Assembly (NCBI GenBank): GCA_034440575.1
Contig: JAOTOL010001285.1
Span: 101,001-165,000, forward strand
Direction: 5' to 3'
DNA from: Imbricaverruca yamaguchii
Taxonomy: Eukaryota > Arthropoda > Thecostraca > Neoverrucidae
Length of the DNA stretch: 64,000 bases
A program made the position numbers and the translations under genes. The notes under the pieces are model-generated. The model saw nothing but the letters and a program-made list of their open reading frames with translations. It searched no databases and had not been told where the DNA came from. This document shows, piece by piece, positions 1-10,928 of the stretch; position 1 is the first letter of the stretch; each line of letters begins with the position of its first letter.

Positions 1-184
1 ACTGGGACAAGAACCGTCGTTCGCGGTGCGCGCACCGGCGATGTCTAGCCTGTGACCTCGCTGCATATAGTGCAGCATGCTAAACAAAACTGCAGCCGAA
101 ATCAATTGGCACTCCTCTGCCAGCAAAACATCCGTTGTCGAGCAACAGGGTTCTGAAGACGGCCCAAACATCGTTCGGCTGATG

Positions 185-474
185 GCGGAGTAGCGTAGCG
201 TCAGATGGCCTAGCGGGAGCGTCAGATGGCGTAGCGTCAGACGGCGTAGCATCAGGTGGCGTAGCGTCATATGGCGTAGCGTCAGATGGCCTAGCGGGAG
301 CGTCAGATGGCGTAGCGTCAGACAGCGTAGCGGGAACGTCAGATGGCGTAGCGTCAGATGGCCTAGCGGGAGCGTCAGATGGCGTAGCGTCAGGTGGCGT
401 AGCGGTCAGGTCAGATGGCGTAGCGTAGATGACCTAGCGGGAGCGTCGGACAGGGGCGTAGGGTCAGACAGCGA
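185..474. repeat. Minisatellite, about 15-bp unit
   Basis: About 290 bp of imperfect copies of a 15-bp unit (GTAGCGTCAGATGGC), alternating with a variant carrying CCTAGCGGGAGC. Copies differ by single substitutions and short indels. The open frames across it come from the repeat. Confidence 0.85.
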
Positions 475-1392
475 GGGCAGCAATGCCGACAGCTGCCGCA
501 TGACCATCGGGGCGGGCAGTGAGGCTCGCCAGTGATTACAACTGCCTGTTGCAGTTATTGGAACGTCAGGTCTCTCTCGATTCCTGACCATTTCGGATAC
601 CTTGCAAAACGAGTCCCTCTCAAGTTCCCCGGTGGCACGGTCGCCAGTGTTTGCTCTGTTGGTAGCCTTCCAAAAACGCGCCGCTCCAGGAACCAGCCTG
701 AAGTTTTCAGGATTGGAGTCCTTTTGAAGCAATTTCCTCCCGTGGTATTGCACTATGGTAGAATGTGCTCATGCTGGGAGGACAGTTCGGTAACAGCCCT
801 CCAGTTCGGTCCGATTCGTTGTCCCAAGAGCAGTAGCCTACCCGTGCGTAGGGTTCTGAAGGCATTAGAGTATACCAAGTATGTCCAAAACAAAAAAAAA
901 AAAGCCCATAAACATATCAATGTACGCTGGCCCTCTGGGATAAGCTTCTTCCGGGAGGGGCGGGGTAGCCAGAAAAACGCTTAGGCCCTCCTGAACAAAT
1001 GATGTCTACTCTATGACGTCTATTCTACTATGGGCAGCCATGCCTTTTACCACCACCGGACATTTTGGCCGAGCCCCCCTCCCCTGCCGCTATGGCCGAC
1101 GGAACGCCCCCTGTCGCTCTAGCCGGCTGACCCCCACGCCCACGCCCCCGTGCCGCCGAACGGCGGCCAGCCGGCCACAGCTGACCATTCGCCGGGGGCG
1201 GCGCGTCCGCCAGCGAATCGGCGCCGGCCGGGCCCGGGTCGATGCGGCGCGGCGCCTTTGTTGCAGCCGGCGCCGACCAATGGCCGGCCACATCAAGCGT
1301 GCCGCCGCCGCCGCCGGCCGGCCGGGTCACGACCCGGCGGCGCGTGCCCGACTGTCGGCGGCGCGGGCGCGACTGTCGCTCGGGCACCGGTG
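475..1392. other. No gene recognised; GC-rich second half
   Basis: Nothing recognisable from 475 to 1050. From about 1050 to 1390 the DNA is very GC- and CpG-rich, with CGGCGC, GCCGGCC and GCGCGGGC clusters. This could be a promoter-type CpG-rich region, but no gene start can be supported. Confidence 0.4.
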
Positions 1393-1405
1393 GCAGTTCC
1401 AGACT

Positions 1406-1460
1406 GGGTTAGTTATTTGGGCTTAGGGGCGCATCGACTGCTTCGGTCATACAGCGCCCA
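1406..1460 (-). mobile_element. HT element (hairpin-tail retro-insertion)
   Basis: 55-bp copy with outer stem GGGCGC/GCGCCC, inner GAC/GTC and an AACTAACCC-type tail. It lies between exact 13-bp direct repeats GCAGTTCCAGACT at 1393-1405 and 1461-1473. Its sequence nearly equals the copy at 55920-55972, so it is probably young. A reference copy of the family. Confidence 0.9.
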
Positions 1461-1527
1461 GCAGTTCCAGACTTGGTCAAATCTGGATCGATCGTAGGAT
1501 GCCAACAACTACCGGAAACGTTTATCC

Positions 1528-1599
1528 CAGTTGCTGCGAGCGCTGTATGACCAACGCAGTCGACGCGCCTAAATAAGCCGCAAGCCCAAATAACCAACC
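1528..1599 (+). mobile_element. HT element, older copy
   Basis: Sense copy ending in AAATAACCAACC. The flanks AAACGTTTATCC (1516-1527) and AAACGTTGATCC (1600-1611) form a 12-bp TSD with one mismatch. About 13 bp that are not HT-like sit between the left repeat and the hairpin, and the outer stem is damaged by an insertion near its 3' strand. Confidence 0.7.
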
Positions 1600-1611
1600 A
1601 AACGTTGATCC

Positions 1612-3051
1612 AACTTAAGTGGGTAGTGAGCACACAACAATCTCAAGTGTGTGTTTGTATGCATGCGTGTTAGTTTTTTTTAAAGTTGGCGGCAAGACAG
1701 GTCCACGTACGACTTCCAGACCTTTCTAGTTGGAAAATATGACGACATATAGTAACAGTGAGGCGGAGCACATCGGCATCTCCGCCGCTGGGTTCCTGGG
1801 GTCTGGACCTGACTCGGTACCTATTACGTTGGGCCCGACTCCATCTGGAAAATTGGTGAACTTCAGGAAGATAACATACCGCAATCCACGCGCTGAGAGG
1901 TCAATGCACGTCAGTTATAGGATAAGCGTTAAGAAATATTCACACCTTTCTCGCGACTGAGCTCACGAAAACGAAAAACCTATCTTGATCTGTGATCACT
2001 AAAGTGTTCCCAATGCTTCATTTGTGTAAGCATGCAAGATGCGCAATGAAAATCCCGGGCGTTTTCAGCGTTTGCTTTTGGTTAAACAAGTCATGCGCAG
2101 AAGGTCATAGTATTACCCTTCTAATTTGAAAATCGTTTCGGTACCCCTGGTGTTGAAGTCCACTTCGAGACTGCAAGTGGTGGCAAGGAACATACAAACC
2201 AAACCAACTGACGTAACCAACCAACTCACGAGCAAGGAACAAAGCTTCAAATATTATGCATGTCTTACGCCCAGGCACCACCACCAGTCAAAACCCATCC
2301 TGGAAATAGAAGCTTCATATTGTTCTAAATCGATGAAAGAACTTTGCTTTGCTTCAACGACATCGGTTTTCGTCGTGAGAACGATCCCATCGGTCAATTT
2401 CACCACAGATAATCAGCACTCGACCTGAACTAGGCACAATTTTCTGGGGGGGGGTTCTCATATTTTCTAAGCACAAGCGATTCTGAGCTCTGGAAAGTCA
2501 GGGTAGGCCGTCAGACAGGGTAGGGCGTCTTCCACATTTTCAAGTGCTCTGTTCAAGTGCGAAATGCAAAGTGCATTTCTGCCAAATGCATTTGTGTTCG
2601 TGTTTCCCAGCGCAGGTCTCCACCAGCAGCAATGTCGCGCACTCACTCCCGGGGTCGCCCGGAGTCGAGGGACAAGAGTCAAACAAGTTGTCACCATCGT
2701 GACACTTCCTCCACGGAGAACCGCAAAAATGACCGCAAAAATGACCGCAAAAACTTGTGCTGATGCCACGGTTTATAGTGCCCGGCCCAGCACTAAACCG
2801 AGCACGGCGAAAGATGCCAGCACGGTAGCTCGCGTGCAAATGCGAAGGCTCCGAATAGACCAAGCGCTGCTACAAAAGGAAAGCAGCGTGCAGCGGATGC
2901 GATACAGAGGTAAGCCTCAGCTCATGCGGCCGAAGAATTCCTCGCTTTTTAAAATCAACCGCAGTGACCACATGCTCTTCCAAGTGGCACCACTCGACCA
3001 CACCGCAGTCATGCCACCCACCCACGCTACAGCGTGCCCATCCCGGCCCAA
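1612..3051. other. No gene recognised
   Basis: Mostly unremarkable mixed-composition DNA. A short direct repeat of the type CGCAAAAATGAC occurs about three times at 2710-2757. No reading frame here has splice sites or codon bias that I can support. Confidence 0.4.
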
Positions 3052-3068
3052 CACTGGTCGCGCCCTGC

Positions 3069-3243
3069 AAAAAAAGAACCTTGAGTTCTTCAAATGACGC
3101 ATTCAACAGCCAGGCTACATAGCGTCGCCAACCCTCACGCCGATCGGTCGCAGGCGGACTCGGCAAGTGCCGTCGGCTGTGAGATTCGAACCCACAATCT
3201 TCCGATCAAGAGTCCGACGCTCTTCCAGCCGCGCTACCGCGGC
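3069..3243 (-). mobile_element. SINE-K (tRNA-Lys-like SINE)
   Basis: On the minus strand: a tRNA-like head with A-box and B-box (GGGTTCGAATCTC) and an anticodon arm around ACTCTTGATC, closest to tRNA-Lys(CUU). A shared middle domain and the conserved 3' hairpin follow. Flanked by 17-bp repeats with one mismatch (3052-3068 and 3244-3260, CACTGGTCGCGC...). Confidence 0.85.
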
Positions 3244-3260
3244 CACTGGTCGCGCGCTGC

Positions 3261-4954
3261 GTCAGCCCGCCCGCGCTCACCCACCCCGTCCGGCTGCGCG
3301 TCCGGGTCAGCGACTGTCGAATGCCGTACCGACATCAAGCGACGCCGGTGTCGGCGGCCAAGATCCACAGCACGGCCGGGGTGAGCCTCAAAGGCGCACA
3401 GCCGCCATCAAAGCGGCCGGCTTTGTGGCGACTGTGCGTCACGGATGCCCCCGGTGCGCCACGTTTGAATCATCGCGGCTGCATTTAGTCGCCGCCCGTG
3501 CTGCTCCTCTCGTCTTCCTCAATTACGTGGTCTTCCTCATCCCCGACCCCATTGACGGATTAGCGCTTCACAAATTGCCACCAGTCGGCAGAACGACACG
3601 AGAGCATCCCCAAACCACCCCGCTCCTGCGCCTCGTCACGCTTTCCCCGCCCTCCAGCTGGCGAGTCGTGCGCGTGCAAAACCCGCCGACAGCGCTGCAA
3701 CAACTCAATACCGACCACCGCCGCCGACGCAACGCAGCGCAACTCAACCCGACCGCGCAATTCAATTTGCGGATCGGCCGGTCCCCGGCCTCTCCAACGC
3801 CAATTACGGCGCCATTGAGGCGGCGGCGGCGCGGCGGCGGCGCACGCGCTTACCGCCGTTATGAATACATCGTCGATAGTCGAGCCGGATCATAATATAA
3901 TCCCTTTCATCGCGCAACAATAAACGCCGGCGTAATCTGTGCGCGTCTGGCCGCGTCGCGAGACCACTTGATGCCGGCGCGGCCGACACGTTTTTGCCGG
4001 GCGGTTTCGGCGGCCGTCATAAATAACTTCGGCCCTCTTTGAAGAGCGCCATGGGCCGGCAGCGATTTGTTGCTGACGTGCGTGTCCGATGGTCATCACT
4101 TAACGTGATTGCGGTCGTGTTTGGGCTTTATGAGAGGGGCCCCGTTACGCGCCCCAGTCCAAATTGGGCGGAAAATATGAGCATATAGCCGGCGGTGGGG
4201 AGTAAAAACCGGGTATTATCCGGCGCAGGAACGACTTTAGAACTAGAGGCCGACCATTTAGCGCCGTGAACTCTTTTTGTTTCGCTCTTTGTTGTATTTG
4301 TGGGGAGGGCTGGCGACTAGAAAGCCGACAATCTACTCGAGGAGCACCAGCAGAGATGAAGACTGAGACACACAAGAGTCTCACAATGGTGGAGCAAATG
4401 AGTAACTAAATGCTGAACAGTTGCCACTTGTGTTGCTAGGCGAGAGGATTCCCCGACAAAAGATGTCTGGATCTTACATAAGTAGCTGGTTGTGTTTTAT
4501 CATTCCAGTGGTTCACAGAAGCAGGTAGAGCCGGAAGCACTCAAAAGCTCCATTTCCCTATATAATTCAGGCACGTGTCAACACCCATGGGCCGGTGTGC
4601 TTTTTCATTAGCACCAGATAACTGCTCCAAGTTCTTTGATAGCTATGGGCAGGCGGGAGGAGAGCCATGCTCCCCATTGTCTTTTTGTGAACCTCAACAA
4701 TTACTCCTATCGGCGTCGCATGACTCGTGTGACCAAGTCCCACACATACTCAACTTCATGCGCTTTTGAGCATCGGCAATCGACAATGTCCATACTCCCT
4801 GTCCCGAAATAAAGCAGCGTGGCAAATGACACAATACGAATGAAAGTCACAAAGCAACTCACTGCAGCTGAAACTGGAATAGAAATCAGGAAAATGCGAA
4901 ACGCGCAGCCACAAGCACGCTTTAACAAACCATCAAGCTAACGTTTGTATTCAA
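3261..4954. other. No gene recognised; GC-rich block
   Basis: 3261-4030 is GC- and CpG-rich with GGCGGC runs. 4030-4950 has balanced composition. Open frames occur on both strands in the GC-rich part simply because stop codons are rare there. No coding claim is made. Confidence 0.4.
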
Positions 4955-5139
4955 GAGAACCTTGGGCTCTTTTACGACGCATTCAACGCATTCAACCTAG
5001 GATGCCAGGTTATATAGCGTCGCCAACCTCTCACGACGATTGGCCGCAGGTGGACTGGGCAAATTCTGTCGGCGGTGAGATTCGAACCCACGATCTTCCG
5101 ATCGAAAGTTCGACTCTAAACCAACTGAGCTACCGCGCC
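4955..5139 (-). mobile_element. SINE-K copy
   Basis: tRNA-Lys-like head at the right end (ACCAACTGAGCTACCGCG on the plus strand), middle domain, hairpin and GAACCTTGGGCTC end. The 3' part carries a short internal duplication (CGCATTCAACGCATTCAAC). Possible gapped TSD: AACG..TTTGTATTCA against AACG..TTCGTGTATTCA. Confidence 0.8.
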
Positions 5140-5199
5140 AACGAAGTTCGTGTATTCACTTCCAATACAATAACTAGACATTCCTTAATCTGCCGGTGT

Positions 5200-5690
5200 C
5201 GCGCAAACGATCCAGAAGACGCCAGCTGCCGGCCGGCCTCTCCTCCGCCATCGATCCGAGCGTCTCCGCGAGCACACCACGCCGCATCGGCGCCAATAAA
5301 ACGGGCGTCACTGTCGGCAGCGTTCCATCAAACTCGAAAGGCCCTGCTCGCCGACCGACAACACTGCGGCAGCGACAGCAAATCGTCGGGGCAGCGCGGC
5401 GTACTCCGCACGCGCCATCGCACCCGAATGGCGACCGCTCCTCCGATCCTCGGCGGCGGCGACAGGCGGCGCGGCCGCCGCGCGCGCGCGCCCGCCAACT
5501 TAAGTCGGCACCCGGCCCGATTAGCATTGAGTCGCCGCGCCGTGATGCGCCACAATGCGCGCCGGCACGCCGCGTTGCACGCCGCCGCGCCGCGCGACAA
5601 TGGTGGCGCGGCCGCGCCGGAAACGGCTGACAGCGCCGCCGGCGGCCGGCGCGAATGCGCTGTTGGCCGGCTGGCGTCATAATTCCGCGG
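5200..5690. other. CpG-rich block without a supported gene
   Basis: About 490 bp of very GC-rich DNA (GCGCGCGCGCCC, CGGCGGCGACAGG). All six frames are largely open, so open frames carry no weight here. It resembles the blocks at 11.7, 14.7, 19.2 and 41.1 kb, and could be regulatory or the remains of an old GC-rich repeat. Confidence 0.35.
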
Positions 5691-6695
5691 CGGTCCTCTT
5701 ACCACGCTGAAGATATCATCGATTGCTGATACGTAGAGTTTTATTGATGCGTAGTATTATTATTGATGCGTGGCGCTTTCGCCACGGCCACAGCCTGATT
5801 TTAAGATTTTTTCTCGTATATTTCTAGACAATATTTTTATTCAGGCTATATTTTAGCCTAGACATTATCACATTGCTGCCTTCCTGGCCGGCCAAACGGC
5901 CCTTACATTTGCCACCTCTATGACATTCATACCTTACATCCGCACGAATGATGTACAGTCGACATAGATGCAGCTATCATCAACGTGCCAGATTACAAGC
6001 ATCACACACCCAAGAATGAGTACATGAACAGGCAGGTGAGAGAGGCAACATGGCATAAAATGGGCGACGCGCAAAATACCCCTCCATGATACATTTAATT
6101 TGTGCCTGACTAGGATAAAAACGACTGGTTCGATAGTTTAAGCACAAAGCAAACAAGGATCTAAACCTACATAGGGAAACGAGAGTAGCACATCGAAGCA
6201 GGACTGCACGTGCTGACTACCTTTTAGGGGAGAAAGGAGGGTTAGGGAGCAACGCAATGCTACAGTCGGACGGAAAAACAATGTTCCGAATTCGAAAAAC
6301 AGCTCCGTTTTGGAACGACAGGGAGAAGAGACAAGCTAAAACCAATAACTGCTGCTCGACACAAATGTGTCTCAAATTTAAAATCAAAGCGAAGGACTCA
6401 TCGCGTGTTGGGGAGAAATCGTCCCACTGGTCTCCTTGTGTCCGACCCTATACATGCGCCTCCTATGATGTTGGCGTTGGCTGGCCGGGCCGCCGCTGGG
6501 CTTTGAGTGGTCAAACCATCTTGCGATGGGTCAACAAGCGGATCAAAATTGACCAGTGTTTCCTTCGATCTGGTGGGTCTGAAGGAATGAGCCGACCTCT
6601 TCCCGCCCCCACCCCACCCCACCCCCTCCAATTCACAAGAGTGGGAGTACATGTTGGCCACCCTGGTCCAGGAGAACACACGCGCGTATGTGGAG
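5691..6695. other. No gene recognised
   Basis: Balanced to slightly AT-rich DNA. A duplicated 12-mer TTATTGATGCGT sits at 5741-5770. Nothing else recognised before the microsatellite. Confidence 0.35.
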
Positions 6696-7506
<811 letters not shown>

Positions 7507-8151
7507 CCGCGCAAATCAATATCATTCAGCTGGTATCTCGGGTAGCCCACATGCAAATTACGCCGCTAAGAACATTTCACATTTCAGCAAGCTTCAAAGT
7601 GAACTGGATGCCACGGGAAAAGCGCCCGCAGCCACCCCATTAAGCCGGGCAGCGACGACCAAGAGACCGGAACACGAAGGGCGATGTTCGTGTGCGTCTG
7701 CAGCTTCCCCCGGGCAAATGAACATTGGGAGGTAATTTGTAATTGCACATGGGGAAAACGAGCGAGGCAGAATGGCGGTTCCAAATGCTTCAGGCCAACG
7801 AGAAAAACCCAGAATTCGTTTCGAGAGCAGAAGTCTGCTGCTGTATTACAGTCGGGACAATACGATACAACATATTTAATTTGCCGTGGCCCTGCTGTGG
7901 TCAAACAAATGCTATCAAAACCACGTGACTCGTAGCTCTAAGCACCTGCATAGCTGTAGAAGTTCTACCGACTATGCATGCGGGCATATATACATATTCA
8001 AGCGTACACATAAACCGCCATACATGTACATACATGTACATGCATGTACACGTATGACCATAAGGGGAGTTTGATCTCAACTCGCCCTGCCCACTGAAAA
8101 TTGCTTCCTTCCTAAGAATTCCGTTCAATATGAGGACAAAGTGATCTCAAG

Positions 8152-8312
8152 CAGGTTCTTTTGCGAGGCATTCAACTGCTAGGTTATATAGCGTTCCTCT
8201 CACGCCAATTGGTTGCGGCTGGACACGGTAAATGCCACCGGTTGTGAGATTAGAACCCACAATCTTGCAATCAAGAGTCCAACGCCCTACCACCTGAGGT
8301 ACCGCGGTCCCC
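8152..8312 (-). mobile_element. SINE-K copy, older, internally deleted
   Basis: The tRNA-like head is intact enough to see (ATTAGAACCCACAATCTTG on the plus strand). The middle domain has lost the part that normally reads CGCCAACCTC, and the end is shortened. No clear TSD. Confidence 0.75.
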
Positions 8313-8454
8313 TACCGCAAGCGGGGAAGGGCTACATTGGCTATCTTGTGCATACAGGGAGCGATTACGTGTGGATATTTCCGATTTGGCGAGAAGATCC
8401 CTGAACTGACCTGGCAGACGGCCGAAATGTCGAAAGAAACCTGATATATTGAAC

Positions 8455-8572
8455 ATATAGCATCACGAGTATCGTGTATCGAGCGCCAAGTTTCGCGTAT
8501 CTCGAGAATAAAGTATCGAGTATCTCGAGTATCGTGTATAGAGCATCTCGAGTATTGAGGTCCAGTGCCGTA
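8455..8572. repeat. Degenerate CGAGTATC repeats
   Basis: Irregular repeats of CGAGTATC, CGTGTATC and ATCTCGAG, some forming short palindromes. Too degenerate to give a fixed unit. Confidence 0.6.
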
Positions 8573-8859
8573 CGATATGCCGTTTTGTCATGTCGCTAGC
8601 ACTCTTCGTTTGAAATCGCTGGAGGGGGGGGGGGCAACAACCCCAGCGACAGGGAAGGTGGCAAAATACCGCAAACGGTCAAGGGCTTAGGTGTGTGATT
8701 TCTCAAGGCACCGGCCAAGCATCGGAGAGCTTTGAGCCCCTTCTACGACGTAGGAGTTCCACCTGGGCCTGCGCTTACCCACGGGATGCATGGGTACCCC
8801 GTCGTTTATTTGTATGCCTCAGGCTGGATCCATAGCATCGCCTCGGACGCTTGTGTGCA

Positions 8860-9205
8860 TATTTGTGCTCGACTCAATTTTTTTTAGTCGACTCACATGT
8901 GACTCATAGATTTTGAGATCTGATTCGACTCGCGACTCAAACAGACTGACATAAATTTGAATCGATTCAGATCCAACTCAGTGGTATCAGACTCATGAGC
9001 CATATGATTCAGCGTGCGCTGCCTACACAAGATATTTTAATGATTGACTCATGATTCGACTCATTTTTTAAAAGAAAGACGTGATTCAACTCACGACTCA
9101 AGACACATTTGGGGAAATAATCGATTCAACTCGCAACTCATCCAAATACGGTTGATTCATGAGTCAATTCTCGATTCAACTCGAGTCGAGCACAAGTCTG
9201 CTGGT
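8860..9205. repeat. Degenerate GATTCGACTC repeat
   Basis: About 340 bp scattered with GATTCGACTC, GACTCATGA, CGACTCAAA and similar words, spaced irregularly. Looks like a decayed minisatellite with a 10-20 bp base unit. Confidence 0.6.
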
Positions 9206-10285
9206 AATGATCCGGGCGCTGCGGCGGCTTCAGTTGCCACCTGTCTGTCGGGGTGTCGCCTCGTCACCATAGTCACACAAAGTGCCGCTAGATGGCAGGG
9301 CATGTACCCGTCGCCGACCAGCGTTCTTCTGCGTGCCATCAGGACGCGGGCGCGTCGTCTCCCTTACCGCCACGGCAATCCAAGGGACCCCGGTTCCCCC
9401 TGGTTAGTTTTTTTTCCGGTGAATGGTCGGTGCGCCGCATAGTGTAGGCGCGCGAACATGAGCCGTGGTGAAAACAAGTTTAATGTAATTTTGTGGGAGC
9501 ACGCAGCAGGTTTGTGGGTGCATAAAACTGCTTCATCAGCTAGTTAGGCATTTCCGTTTAAGGGCTACACCGACGGGCTTCGACTAGTGATCATTAAAGC
9601 CCACACAAAGCTGGCTCGCGTGCGCACGTGTTCCCGGAAAGGGACATAAAGCCACTTCCGTGGCGGCATCCCATCATGTGTGTGTTAATTGTGCGGATTT
9701 AATCACAGGAGCTGGCTATGCCAAAGGTGTATTATTCCGACGATTATGGGGAGAGGACAATACATGAAGACAAAGGGAGTACCCAAACGGATTGTGGGCA
9801 TACCACATGCCGGGGTCACGTACCTCGAGTGTCGTGAAATTAATAATGACGCCTATGGCGCTGAACAAACAAAAACCCTAAGAATACCTAGTCTTCCGTC
9901 CCATACAGTCCCATCTCGCACTGGTTTGCTACCCTGCTAATGTTAACTTGCCATTTTCACCATTAAATCATATTTTTTTATGTGTTGAAAATAAGGACTT
10001 GGATCACCCTGACTTCGTGAGAGACCTCCAGTCGTGCACGCACCCACTCCTTGCACCTTTTAACAACCCTTTCAGCTGCCAGACCGCCCACGCGGATCGG
10101 TCGCGGGTGGACTCGGAAATCCCGACTGTAATTTTAAATCTCCCTCTATATTTTAAATCTTAGCACGCATCATTGTCGGAGTCTCACCTGGTGTGCCGTA
10201 AATGCTTTCTCAGCCCAGACTACGATTACCATAATAAACACCGCAAGACCTGAAACATATCTCAATCCCCAGCATGTCCAGTGCC
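9206..10285. other. No gene recognised; SINE-K scrap
   Basis: Mostly unremarkable. About 10075-10126 matches the middle of SINE-K (GATCGGTCGCGGGTGGACTC) without head or tail. The rest shows no supported gene. Confidence 0.4.
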
Positions 10286-10345
10286 TATTTATTTATTTAT
10301 TTCACGATACATGCCCTCCACGTGCAGTGGCTTTTTTCCGAGACT
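10286..10345 (-). mobile_element. LINE 3' tail, AAATAAAT type
   Basis: Minus strand carries GCCACTGCACGTGGAGGGCA, then CATGTATCGTGAAATAAAT repeats, the 3' end shared with 44888-45010 and 62367-62516. Very short 5'-truncated copy. Confidence 0.6.
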
Positions 10346-10751
10346 TGCCCCTTGTCCCTTGTCCACAGCACAACTGAGTGGTTTCCTGAGCACTAACACA
10401 ACATTCCACACCAATAACTTTTGTCTAATATACTCCACGTAATTTAGAAAAATCGGACCGCGTGATCAACCCAGTTCAGGAACATCAGCGCCCGCAAAAA
10501 AAGCAGGGCCACGACCGCAGCCCTGGGTGCGCCCCTGCCAGGGACGGGCGGATTACGAATTCCGGACCAGAGTCCAGCCGAGCAGCACGCCACTCTGGCC
10601 GCCAGGCCCGTGAGTCACCACCACTTGGGCGCCACCCCCGAGCTGTGGGCTTCACGCGTGCTGGACGCCGCCGAACGGCACGACTTCGACTCTCGACGTC
10701 CACCAGACGCGTCTTCGTGCCGCCAGGGATCCCCTGCTGAGTCAGAGTGCC

Positions 10752-10836
10752 TTAGTGGAGTGGAGTGGAGTGGAGTGGAGAGTGGAATTGCCGTCGGTCA
10801 CTTTTTCTCCCTCCTCGCCCTCTTTCTCCCTCCCCC

Positions 10837-10925
<89 letters not shown>
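10752..10925. repeat. (GGAGT)n and (CT)n microsatellites
   Basis: GTGGAGTGGAGTGGA repeats at 10754-10783, then (CT)n at 10841-10924 interrupted once by TTTTTT. Open frames of Leu-Ser or Glu-Arg repeats are artefacts. Confidence 0.9.
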
Positions 10926-10928
<3 letters not shown>

